Shown piece by piece: positions 1 to 5,854 of a DNA stretch of 7,283 bases. The stretch's first letter is position 1. Every line of letters starts with the position of its first letter. Under the pieces are notes generated by a model. It saw only the letters and a program-made list of their open reading frames with translations, was not told where the DNA came from and made no database searches. The stretch covers positions 1-7,283 of the forward strand of contig DQSP01000012.1 of NCBI GenBank assembly GCA_015663215.1, read 5' to 3'. The translations under genes were made by a program, and so were the position numbers. The DNA comes from Sulfurimonas sp. (GTDB lineage Bacteria; Campylobacterota; Campylobacteria; Campylobacterales; Sulfurimonadaceae).

Positions 1-456
1 ACAAATGCATCAGAAGTACAAGAAGTTAAAGCCGTTGAAACTGAAACAGTTGCAGCAGAAGATAGTACAGTTAACTCAGTAACTAATACATTATCACATA
101 TGAGTATGTCAGATATAGAATCTGAACTCTCAACTGTATATTTTGATTTTGATAAGTTTAACATTAATTCTGATGCCCAAGTTAAAATAACTAAAGCTGC
201 AGAATTAGGTAAAACAGGTGCATCTGCATACAATGTGAAACTTGAAGGTAATTGTGATGAGTGGGGAAGTGATGAGTATAACTTCGCACTAGGTCTTAAA
301 CGTACAAGTGCTGTTAAAAAAGCTTTAGTTGCTGAAGGAATTGACGGTAGTCGTATTTCTATGGTGAGTTATGGTGAATCAAATCCAGTATGTGAAGATA
401 AAACACAAGATTGTTATGCAAAAAATCGTCGTGTAGATTTTAAACTACTACCTTAG
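1..456 (+). CDS. pal: Peptidoglycan-associated lipoprotein Pal, 5' end outside window
   Basis: This is the C-terminal 151 residues of Pal, the outer-membrane lipoprotein that binds peptidoglycan and works with TolB and the TolQRA complex in envelope constriction. The frame is open from base 1, so the ATG at 100 is internal; the signal peptide and lipobox lie upstream of the window. Visible residues 1-33 form a Glu/Val/Thr-rich linker. The OmpA-like domain follows: VYFDFDKF (46-53), LEGNCDEWGSDEYN, LGLKR, ISMVSYGE and the closing KNRRVDF. By family knowledge, the Asp of CDEWG (about 86) and the Arg of NRR (143/144) contact the diaminopimelate of peptidoglycan. Cysteines at about 85, 131 and 138 lie in a periplasmic protein, and the last two bracket a short loop (CEDKTQDC) that suggests a disulfide. 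The YbgF/CpoB-like gene follows after 19 nt, as in Tol-Pal loci. Identity is secure; only the length is unknown. Confidence 0.93.
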   Translation, partial: TNASEVQEVKAVETETVAAEDSTVNSVTNTLSHMSMSDIESELSTVYFDFDKFNINSDAQVKITKAAELGKTGASAYNVKLEGNCDEWGSDEYNFALGLKRTSAVKKALVAEGIDGSRISMVSYGESNPVCEDKTQDCYAKNRRVDFKLLP

Positions 457-467
457 TTTAGTAGTAG
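445..467 (+). other. Small inverted repeat over the pal stop codon
   Basis: Seven bases (445-451, CTACTAC) pair perfectly with 461-467 (GTAGTAG) around a 9-nt loop that contains the pal stop codon. No T-tract follows, so it is not a normal terminator. It lies 9 nt before the start of the next gene, which has no clear Shine-Dalgarno sequence. It could affect translation or mRNA processing between the two genes, or be chance in AT-rich DNA. Confidence 0.25.
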
Positions 468-475
468 CTACGACA

Positions 476-1393
476 ATGAAATACAGCAAGATAGTTTTAC
501 TACTCTCTTCTGTACTCCCACTATTTTTACCTGCAACTGAACCATCGGCATTTGGTGCAGGTGACCTCACGAGTTCAAATCCTTATGGATTAACATCAAA
601 TGAAAAAGTTATTTTAGATACAAAAAAGAAGTTACATTCAGTTTCTGTAAAAAGTAATAACCAAGCAGATAGGCTTGATTCATTAAGAGAAAGAATAGAT
701 GGACTGCAGAGTGTTATAGAGAGTTTAAGTAGACAGACACACAATAATAAAGTAAGTTTAAAAAACAAGATTCAAGAGGATAAGCTTAAAGAAATTAGTA
801 GTAGTGAATACGAAAAACGTTTAAATGAGCTTGTTCAAAAAAATGAAACTTCACTAGTTCAACAACAAGTTCTATTAGATGAAATGTCTCTTATCGTAAA
901 CGAAATCAATACAAAGTATATCTCAAAGAGTGAATTTAATACTCTCGTAAAAGATGTAAATGCGTTTAAAATACTTGTAGTAAAAGAGCTTAAAAACAGT
1001 GCTAAAAAAGTACAGAAAAAAAAGAGTGAGAGTAAAAGTTCTGCTCTTATTGCTAAAGAAGCAAAAGCTTACTTCGATAAACGTTATTATACTAAGGCTA
1101 TTAAAAATTATGAGCTTTTAATAAGTAAAAACTATAAACCTGCTTATGCTCATTATATGATTGGTGAGATGAACTATAGAAGAAAGAATTACTCAAATGC
1201 AATTTCATATTTTAAAAAAAGTTCTTCACTCTACTCTAAGGCATCTTACATGCCAAAGCTTATGTTACATACAGCAATAAGTATGCAAGAGTCAGGAGAT
1301 AGTGGGCATGCAAAAGCATTTTTTGAAGCAATTATCTCTAAGTATCCAAACTCTGCTGAGGCTAAAGAAGCAAAACTTTATCTTCAGCCATAA
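476..1393 (+). CDS. Periplasmic coiled-coil/TPR protein, YbgF/CpoB family of the Tol-Pal system
   Basis: A 305-residue secreted protein. Residues 1-20 have a Lys start and a Leu-rich core like a signal peptide; a cleavage site near SAFGA (24-28) is plausible but uncertain. The segment EPSAFGAGDL...NPYGLTSNEK (22-44) is, from memory, typical of campylobacterotal YbgF-like proteins. Residues about 45-180 are polar, Lys/Glu/Ser-rich and helical, consistent with a coiled coil. Residues about 190-305 hold TPR-like repeats: KAYFDKRYYTKAIKNYELLI, then AHYMIGEMNYRRKNYSNAISYFKKS, then a third ending FFEAIISKYPNSAEAKEAK. In gammaproteobacteria CpoB/YbgF binds TolA and coordinates outer-membrane constriction with PBP1B; a similar role here is inferred from position right after pal. 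The ATG at 476 is supported by the signal peptide although no strong ribosome-binding site precedes it. The central coiled coil is longer than in E. coli YbgF. Confidence 0.85.
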   Translation: MKYSKIVLLLSSVLPLFLPATEPSAFGAGDLTSSNPYGLTSNEKVILDTKKKLHSVSVKSNNQADRLDSLRERIDGLQSVIESLSRQTHNNKVSLKNKIQEDKLKEISSSEYEKRLNELVQKNETSLVQQQVLLDEMSLIVNEINTKYISKSEFNTLVKDVNAFKILVVKELKNSAKKVQKKKSESKSSALIAKEAKAYFDKRYYTKAIKNYELLISKNYKPAYAHYMIGEMNYRRKNYSNAISYFKKSSSLYSKASYMPKLMLHTAISMQESGDSGHAKAFFEAIISKYPNSAEAKEAKLYLQP

Positions 1394-1402
1394 TATAGAA
1401 AA

Positions 1403-1414
1403 TTATGTTAAAAT
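1403..1414 (+). promoter_or_regulatory. Probable sigma-70 promoter for the slyD-ttcA unit
   Basis: TTATG at 1403-1407 followed by TAAAAT at 1409-1414 resembles the extended -10 element common in Campylobacterota, where -35 elements are weak. It sits in the only gap (1394-1443) between the TPR gene and slyD. Transcription would begin near 1421, giving a leader of about 23 nt with AAGGA at 1432-1436. It probably drives the downstream run of genes to 5854. This is inferred from sequence pattern only. Confidence 0.5.
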
Positions 1415-1443
1415 CGCGCAATTAAAATTATAAGGAAATAGTG

Positions 1444-1953
1444 ATGGCAATAGAAGCAAATCAAATCGTATCAATAGAGTATGAAGTAAAAGATGGTGAC
1501 AAAGTAGTAGATAGTAATATTGGTGGTGCTCCATTAGTATTTATGTTCGGTAAAGGTCAAATTATTCCGGGTTTAGAAAAGGGAATTGAGAATATGACTA
1601 TTGGAGAAAAGGGCGATGTTTTAGTAGAGCCTGCCGATGCTTATGGTGAGTATAATGATGATGCAACTCAAGAAGTTCCTGCTGATCAATTCGCTGGAAT
1701 TCAACTCGAAGTTGGTATGACACTTTATGGTCAAGCTGAGGATGGTGGAACTACACAGGTAACTGTAAAAGAGTTTGGAGGAGACACAGTAACAATTGAC
1801 TTTAATCATCCTTTAGCAGGAAAAACATTAATGTTTAGTGTTTCTATCAACGATATTAGAGAAGCTACTGCTGATGAAGTTATGACTGGTATGCCAGCTG
1901 AAAACAAACCTGCTGAGGGTGAAAGCTGTGGAACAGGTTGTGGTTGCCACTAG
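1444..1953 (+). CDS. slyD: SlyD-type FKBP peptidyl-prolyl isomerase / metallochaperone
   Basis: A 169-residue cytoplasmic protein of the SlyD family, which isomerises prolyl bonds, acts as a chaperone and binds Ni/Zn; in several bacteria SlyD supplies nickel to hydrogenase or urease. The FKBP halves are clear: residues 8-69 with VSIEYEVKDGDKVVDS, PLVFMFGKGQIIPGLEKGI and EPADAYGEY, then the insert-in-flap domain (about 70-122), then the return strand IDFNHPLAGKTLMFSVSI (118-135). The C-terminal tail is short, ending CGTGCGCH, with three Cys and one His in place of the long His-rich tail of E. coli; this is a credible metal site. I chose the ATG at 1444 over the GTG at 1441 because AAGGA at 1432-1436 is then 7 nt away. 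The 3' end overlaps the next gene in another frame. Confidence 0.94.
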   Translation: MAIEANQIVSIEYEVKDGDKVVDSNIGGAPLVFMFGKGQIIPGLEKGIENMTIGEKGDVLVEPADAYGEYNDDATQEVPADQFAGIQLEVGMTLYGQAEDGGTTQVTVKEFGGDTVTIDFNHPLAGKTLMFSVSINDIREATADEVMTGMPAENKPAEGESCGTGCGCH

Positions 1954-2692
1954 TTTTATAACTGCAAGTGAAGCTTCATTTCAGGCTCTTAAGACAGCCA
2001 CACTTTTAAAAACCTTGAATGTTAATGCCCTTATTATGGGTGAAACTGGGGTTGGTAAAAAGTGTTTAGCTTCATTTATACTTCCAGATGCATCCATCGT
2101 TGATGCATCTCATTTTGATGAGTTACTTGTCAGTCTCGAGAGCTGTAGTGAGCTTATCATTACTAACATAGAAAACTCCCCAAATATTAAACGCCTTATC
2201 CAAACTATTAAAGAAAAACAGGTTAGGATTATTGCAACATCTAAACAAACATTTTCAAATGAATTTATTGATGATTTATTTAGTGTTAAATTTGATATTC
2301 CATCTTTATCAGAGCGTATGGAAGATGTAGAATTATTAATAAAGTTATTTGAAGTTGAAGCAGTCACACTCTTTGGTGGTGAGCAAAAAGTTGATTTAGC
2401 TGATTTTACACCAGATTTGAGTCAAAATGCTAAATCATTAAAGCGTCAGGTTATGGTGCGTTACTTACACCAAGATATGCAAGATAAAGAATTGATGCAG
2501 ATAATTGAGAACTATTTACATGATAAAATAGGTTCTCAAAGTGACTATAGAAAATATTTGTATCTTTATGAAGCACCTTTAATACGAGCTGGTTTAGATA
2601 GATTTACTTCACAGTTACAACTATCTGATAAGCTTGGCTTAAACAGAAATACATTAAGAAAAAAGATAGCAGATAATAAAAAATATTTATAA
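1928..2692 (+). CDS. Small degenerate NtrC-like protein with Fis-type C-terminal helix-turn-helix
   Basis: A protein of about 254 residues that looks like a shortened sigma-54 activator. From the GTG at 1928: a Walker A-like GETGVGKK (38-45), a weak Walker B position reading ELIITNIEN (75-83) instead of the usual acidic LFLDE type, a sensor-like RIIATSK (100-106), and IPSLSERMEDVELLI (124-138), which matches the IPPLRERREDI motif after the AAA+ core. The GAFTGA loop that contacts sigma-54 is absent. The C-terminus, residues about 215-250 with LGLNRNTLRKKI, is a Fis-family DNA-binding helix-turn-helix. I infer a DNA-binding regulator that probably neither hydrolyses ATP nor opens sigma-54 promoters; its targets are unknown. 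The start is uncertain: GTG 1928 has GAGG at 1915-1918, 9 nt upstream, but GTG 1919 and GTG 1940 are also possible. All three lie inside the slyD 3' end, so translation is probably coupled. Confidence 0.75.
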   Translation: MEQVVVATSFITASEASFQALKTATLLKTLNVNALIMGETGVGKKCLASFILPDASIVDASHFDELLVSLESCSELIITNIENSPNIKRLIQTIKEKQVRIIATSKQTFSNEFIDDLFSVKFDIPSLSERMEDVELLIKLFEVEAVTLFGGEQKVDLADFTPDLSQNAKSLKRQVMVRYLHQDMQDKELMQIIENYLHDKIGSQSDYRKYLYLYEAPLIRAGLDRFTSQLQLSDKLGLNRNTLRKKIADNKKYL

Positions 2693-2697
2693 AATAC

Positions 2698-2704
2698 GAG
2701 GAGA
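2698..2704 (+). promoter_or_regulatory. Strong ribosome-binding site of fabD
   Basis: GAGGAGA lies 5 nt before the ATG at 2710, in the 17-nt gap after the helix-turn-helix gene. It is the strongest Shine-Dalgarno match in the window and fixes the fabD start. Confidence 0.75.
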
Positions 2705-2709
2705 TATAT

Positions 2710-3648
2710 ATGAGTAAAATAGCAATGATATTTGCAGGACAGGGTTCTCAAGCAGTAGGAATGGGTAAAGACTTTTATGACAACAGTGAAGTTGCACGTG
2801 AGATGTTTGCCAAAGCGGGTGAGAGAATAGGTGTAGATTTTAAAGAGTTGATTTTTGAAGAAAATGAGAAATTAGGTCAAACAGCTTACACACAACCTGC
2901 AATTCTTTTAGTGCAAATGATAGCATATAAACTTTTTACAGATGCTTGCCCTGATGTAAAACCGACTATGTTTCTTGGACATTCTTTAGGTGAGTTTTCC
3001 GCTCTTTGTGCGAGTGGTGCTATTGACTATGTTGATGCGGTAGAACTTGTACACAAACGTGGTTCATTTATGCAAGAAGCTTGTAACGGTGTAAACGCGG
3101 GTATGATGGTTCTTGTTGGGCTTGATGATGAGTCTGTTGAGAAAGTATGTGTAGATGCTTTAAACGCGGGTAAAAAAGTATGGCCTGCAAACTATAATCA
3201 AGATGGACAACTTGTTGTCGCTGGAATCAAAGATGACTTAGCTTCATTAGAGCAAACTTTTAAAGATGCAGGAGCAAAACGTGCTATCTTACTTGATATG
3301 TCAGTTGCTTCTCACTGTGAGCTTTTAGCTTCTGCACAAGAGCCTTTGGCAGAGCTTATGGAATCAATGGTTAAAAACAGTTTTATCGCTCCAATAGTAT
3401 CAAATGTAACGACTGAAAAATACGATACAAAAGTACAAGCAGTATCACTTTTAAAAGACCAACTTGTTAAACCTGTAAAGTATAAGCAGTCTATTTTAGC
3501 AGTAGCTCCTGAGCTTGATATAGCTATAGAGTTTGGAAATGGTATAACACTAAAAGGCCTCAACCGTAGAATAGCAAAAGAGTTAAAAACACTTAACATC
3601 TCTGACATGGCATCTCTAGAAAAAGTGAAAGAGGAAACCTGCTCATAA
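2710..3648 (+). CDS. fabD: Malonyl-CoA:acyl carrier protein transacylase FabD
   Basis: A 312-residue enzyme that moves malonyl from CoA to acyl carrier protein, supplying the extender for type II fatty acid synthesis in the cytosol. Family motifs are complete and nearly in E. coli register: FAGQGSQ at 8-14, YTQPAIL at 60-66, the nucleophile elbow GHSLGE with Ser92, Arg117 in HKRG for the malonate carboxylate, and SVASHCELL with catalytic His202. GNGITLKGLNRRI near the C-terminus matches the closing loop, with Asn where GPG is more usual. Length is normal (about 308 in E. coli). The hydrolase gene starts 1 nt after the stop. fabD here is not next to other fatty acid genes but lies in the slyD-mtnN order that I recall from Campylobacter jejuni. 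Confidence 0.96.
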   Translation: MSKIAMIFAGQGSQAVGMGKDFYDNSEVAREMFAKAGERIGVDFKELIFEENEKLGQTAYTQPAILLVQMIAYKLFTDACPDVKPTMFLGHSLGEFSALCASGAIDYVDAVELVHKRGSFMQEACNGVNAGMMVLVGLDDESVEKVCVDALNAGKKVWPANYNQDGQLVVAGIKDDLASLEQTFKDAGAKRAILLDMSVASHCELLASAQEPLAELMESMVKNSFIAPIVSNVTTEKYDTKVQAVSLLKDQLVKPVKYKQSILAVAPELDIAIEFGNGITLKGLNRRIAKELKTLNISDMASLEKVKEETCS

Positions 3649-3649
3649 T

Positions 3650-4366
3650 ATGAGAATAACACTTGCACAAATATCACCTAAGTTAAACAGAAGTAACTTA
3701 GGTGATATTGTAGATATTATTAAAAGTGTTAAAGAAAGTAGTGATTTAATAGTCTTTCCTGAACTCTCTCTCAGTGGTTATATGCTTCAAGATAAACTGA
3801 GCGAAGATGCTTGGAGTCTCCAAGAGCTCGAAGAGTTGAAAGAGTTGAGTAAAGATATAGATATAGTTGTTGGTGCTGCATTTAGAGGCAAATCTCATTT
3901 TAGAAATGCTGCTCTGTATTTCTCTAATGGTGAATTTATAAGTAGACACAATAAAGTACACCTTCCAAACTATGGCATGTTTGAAGAGGCTCGTTACTTT
4001 GAATCTGGTGATGTTTTTGAGAGTTTTATAGTAAGAGAAAAAAGAGTCTCTATGGTAGTTTGTGAAGACCTGTGGCATAAAAATGTGCATCACGACCTTA
4101 TACAACAAAATCCTGATATGATTATAGTGCTTGTGGCATCTCCTGCTCGTGGCTTTAGTGACGATGGCTTAGCTATTCAAATGCAGTGGTACGACATTAT
4201 TAAAACAGTATCTTTAGAGTGTAGTGCTAAACTTATCTTTGTGAATCGTGTAGGTTTTGAAGATGGACTAGGGTTTTGGGGTGGTTCTTGTACAGTTGAC
4301 AGCCTTGGAAATATAAATAATCAACAAGAAAATTTCAAAAAAATAATAAAAACAGTAGAGGTTTAA
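3650..4366 (+). CDS. Carbon-nitrogen hydrolase (nitrilase superfamily), NadE glutaminase-like
   Basis: A 238-residue stand-alone nitrilase-fold amidohydrolase. The Glu-Lys-Cys catalytic triad is present: Glu38 in VFPELSLSGY, Lys102 in HNKVHLPNYG and Cys138 in VVCEDLWH. The strings HLPNYGMFEEARYFESGD, CEDLW and LVASPARGF closely resemble the N-terminal glutaminase domain of glutamine-dependent NAD synthetase, which releases ammonia from glutamine. No synthetase domain follows, since the gene ends one base before mtnN. I infer an amidase or glutaminase that may feed ammonia to a partner, possibly an ammonia-type NadE elsewhere, but the substrate is not shown. GAGGA at 3631-3635 is rather far (14 nt) from the ATG, so translation is probably coupled to fabD. 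A perfect inverted repeat lies within its first 20 codons. This gene is absent from the Campylobacter order as I remember it. Confidence 0.85.
   Translation: MRITLAQISPKLNRSNLGDIVDIIKSVKESSDLIVFPELSLSGYMLQDKLSEDAWSLQELEELKELSKDIDIVVGAAFRGKSHFRNAALYFSNGEFISRHNKVHLPNYGMFEEARYFESGDVFESFIVREKRVSMVVCEDLWHKNVHHDLIQQNPDMIIVLVASPARGFSDDGLAIQMQWYDIIKTVSLECSAKLIFVNRVGFEDGLGFWGGSCTVDSLGNINNQQENFKKIIKTVEV
3670..3709 (+). repeat. Perfect 16-bp inverted repeat within the start of the hydrolase gene
   Basis: Positions 3670-3685 pair without mismatch with 3694-3709 around an 8-nt loop (3686-3693). The left arm is AATATCACCTAAGTTA. It begins 20 nt after the start codon at 3650, so the mRNA hairpin would sit at the edge of the initiating ribosome. 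No T-run follows, so it is not a standard terminator. A role in lowering translation or in mRNA cutting between fabD and the hydrolase is possible. Confidence 0.8.
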
Positions 4367-4367
4367 G

Positions 4368-5063
4368 ATGAAAATAGCAATTATGGGTGCAATGCCCGAA
4401 GAAGTGGCTCCAATATTAGAAAAAATTGGTACATATAAAACAACAGAGTATGCGGGTAACAAATACTATGAAGCTACATATAAAGGCACAGAACTTGTAG
4501 TTGCTTACTCAAAAATAGGAAAAGTTTTTTCAACTCTTACTGCGACTACAATGATAGAGCATTTTTCTTGTGATGTACTTCTCTTTTCGGGTGTAGCAGG
4601 TGGTATTAATCCTGAACTTAAAATTGGGGACTTAATAGTCGCTACAAAATTATCACAGCATGATTTAGACATCACTGCGTTTGGTCACCCTATGGGTTAT
4701 GTTCCAGAGGGTTCAGTTTTTGTAGAGACAGATAAGGATTTACTTAAGCTCTCTAAAGAAGTAGCATCTGAACTTGGTAAAAAAGTGATAGAAGGTGTTA
4801 TTGCTACTGGAGATCAGTTTGTTCATGACTCTAGCATGAAAGAAAATATAGTCAAACATTTTAATGCAGATGCTTTAGAGATGGAAGGTGGGAGCGTAGC
4901 TGTTGTTTGTAATGCACTCAATGTACCTTTTTTCATTCTGCGTGCTATAAGTGACACAGCAGACACAGATGCTTCTTTTTCATTTGATGAGTTTATGGAG
5001 TCAAGTGCAATTATCTCAGCAGAGTTTATCATGAAAATGGTTGATAAGGTCATTAGCAAATAA
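4368..5063 (+). CDS. mtnN: 5'-methylthioadenosine/S-adenosylhomocysteine nucleosidase
   Basis: A 231-residue enzyme that cleaves adenine from methylthioadenosine and S-adenosylhomocysteine, clearing inhibitors of methylation and polyamine synthesis. Motifs of the family are present: MKIAIMGAMPEEV with catalytic Glu12, SGVAGGINP (74-82), KIGDLIV, ATGDQFVHD (146-154), substrate-binding EMEG (171-174) and AISDTAD with catalytic Asp196 (Asp197 in E. coli). EMEGGS replaces the common EMEGAS, a mild change. In Campylobacterota the same enzyme is known also to hydrolyse 6-amino-6-deoxyfutalosine in the menaquinone pathway, so it may serve respiration too; the sequence alone does not prove this. GAGG at 4358-4361 precedes the ATG by 6 nt, and the gene starts 1 nt after the hydrolase stop. 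Its TAA shares one base with the ATG of the next gene. Confidence 0.96.
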   Translation: MKIAIMGAMPEEVAPILEKIGTYKTTEYAGNKYYEATYKGTELVVAYSKIGKVFSTLTATTMIEHFSCDVLLFSGVAGGINPELKIGDLIVATKLSQHDLDITAFGHPMGYVPEGSVFVETDKDLLKLSKEVASELGKKVIEGVIATGDQFVHDSSMKENIVKHFNADALEMEGGSVAVVCNALNVPFFILRAISDTADTDASFSFDEFMESSAIISAEFIMKMVDKVISK

Positions 5064-5854
5064 TGGGCATAAAACTCTCTAAAAAAATCATGTCAAAACT
5101 TGGAAAGACAAACGCCGAGTTCAAACTCATAGAAGAGGGTGATAAGATACTCGTAGGGCTCTCTGGTGGTAAAGACTCGTTAACCATGATTCATGCTATG
5201 AGAGAGCAACAACGTCGTGCTCCTTTTGAGTTTGAGTTTGTAGCAGTGACTATTAGCTATGGTATGGGAGAAGATTACTCTGCACTAGCAAAACACTGTG
5301 AAGACAATGGTATTAAGCATATCGTAAAAAATACACAGACATACGAACTAGCAAAAGAGAAGATTCGTAAAAATTCTTCTTTTTGTAGTTTTTTCTCTCG
5401 TATGCGAAGAGGGTATCTCTACTCAGTAGCATTAGAGTTAGAATGCAATAAAGTAGCATTAGGTCATCACCTTGACGATGCAGTAGAGAGTTTTTTTATG
5501 AACTTTATATATAACGGTCAGATGAGAAGTTTAGCTCCAAGATATACGGCAACTAATGGTTTAGTTGTAATTCGACCTCTTATTCAGATGCGAGAACGCC
5601 AACTCCGTGCGTTTGTAGTAGATAATGATATAGAAGCTATAGGAGATGAAGCTTGTCCTGCTATGCGTTTTGATGTGAAAATGCCACATGCAAGAGAGAG
5701 TACAAAACAGATGCTCGCAAAAATGGAGAAAGACTTTCCACAACTCTTTACCTCTATCAATGCTGCATTTAAAAACATAAGTGTAGATAGTTTTTTTATG
5801 AGTGAAAAAGAAGAGGGTGATTTAGAAGTGAATCACTTAGACTCTTCATCATAA
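5063..5854 (+). CDS. ttcA: TtcA-family tRNA 2-thiocytidine synthetase-like PP-loop protein
   Basis: A 263-residue PP-loop ATPase of the TtcA family, which adenylates and thiolates C32 of tRNA. The ATP pyrophosphate loop VGLSGGKDSL is at 31-40, and LGHHLDDAVESFFMNF at 133-148 is the family's second conserved block. E. coli TtcA binds its Fe-S cluster through two Cys in a CSLCSRLRRG block and one Cys further on. Here the first block reads FCSFFSRMRRG: Cys108 is kept but the second Cys is Phe111. The later site reads DEACPAMRFD with Cys198. From memory this variant is shared by campylobacterotal homologues, so it looks like a lineage form rather than damage, but cluster ligation may differ and the exact tRNA target is less certain. 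The start overlaps the mtnN stop (TAATG). The 3' end overlaps the convergent RDD gene by 22 nt. Confidence 0.85.
   Translation: MGIKLSKKIMSKLGKTNAEFKLIEEGDKILVGLSGGKDSLTMIHAMREQQRRAPFEFEFVAVTISYGMGEDYSALAKHCEDNGIKHIVKNTQTYELAKEKIRKNSSFCSFFSRMRRGYLYSVALELECNKVALGHHLDDAVESFFMNFIYNGQMRSLAPRYTATNGLVVIRPLIQMRERQLRAFVVDNDIEAIGDEACPAMRFDVKMPHARESTKQMLAKMEKDFPQLFTSINAAFKNISVDSFFMSEKEEGDLEVNHLDSSS
5817..5836 (-). terminator. Weak possible terminator for the RDD gene, inside the ttcA 3' end
   Basis: On the minus strand GTGATT (5836-5831) and AATCAC (5822-5817) can form a 6-bp stem with an 8-nt loop, over the RDD stop codon. A T-rich run (TCTTCTTTTT) follows within a few bases. The stem is short and has few G/C, so this is tentative. 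Confidence 0.25.

Noticed and set aside
100..456. Pal starting at the ATG at position 100
   Set aside because: The same frame is open back to base 1 with a linker typical of Pal, and no ribosome-binding site precedes 100. The gene is a 5' partial.
1441..1443. GTG start for slyD
   Set aside because: The adjacent ATG at 1444 has better spacing from AAGGA, and SlyD proteins normally begin one residue before this motif.
3312..3677. A 121-codon minus-strand frame antisense to fabD
   Set aside because: It has no family motif and lies wholly opposite the strongly supported fabD and hydrolase genes; it is a shadow frame.
3746..4108. A 120-codon minus-strand frame antisense to the hydrolase gene
   Set aside because: The plus-strand frame carries a complete catalytic triad; the antisense product shows no recognisable motif.
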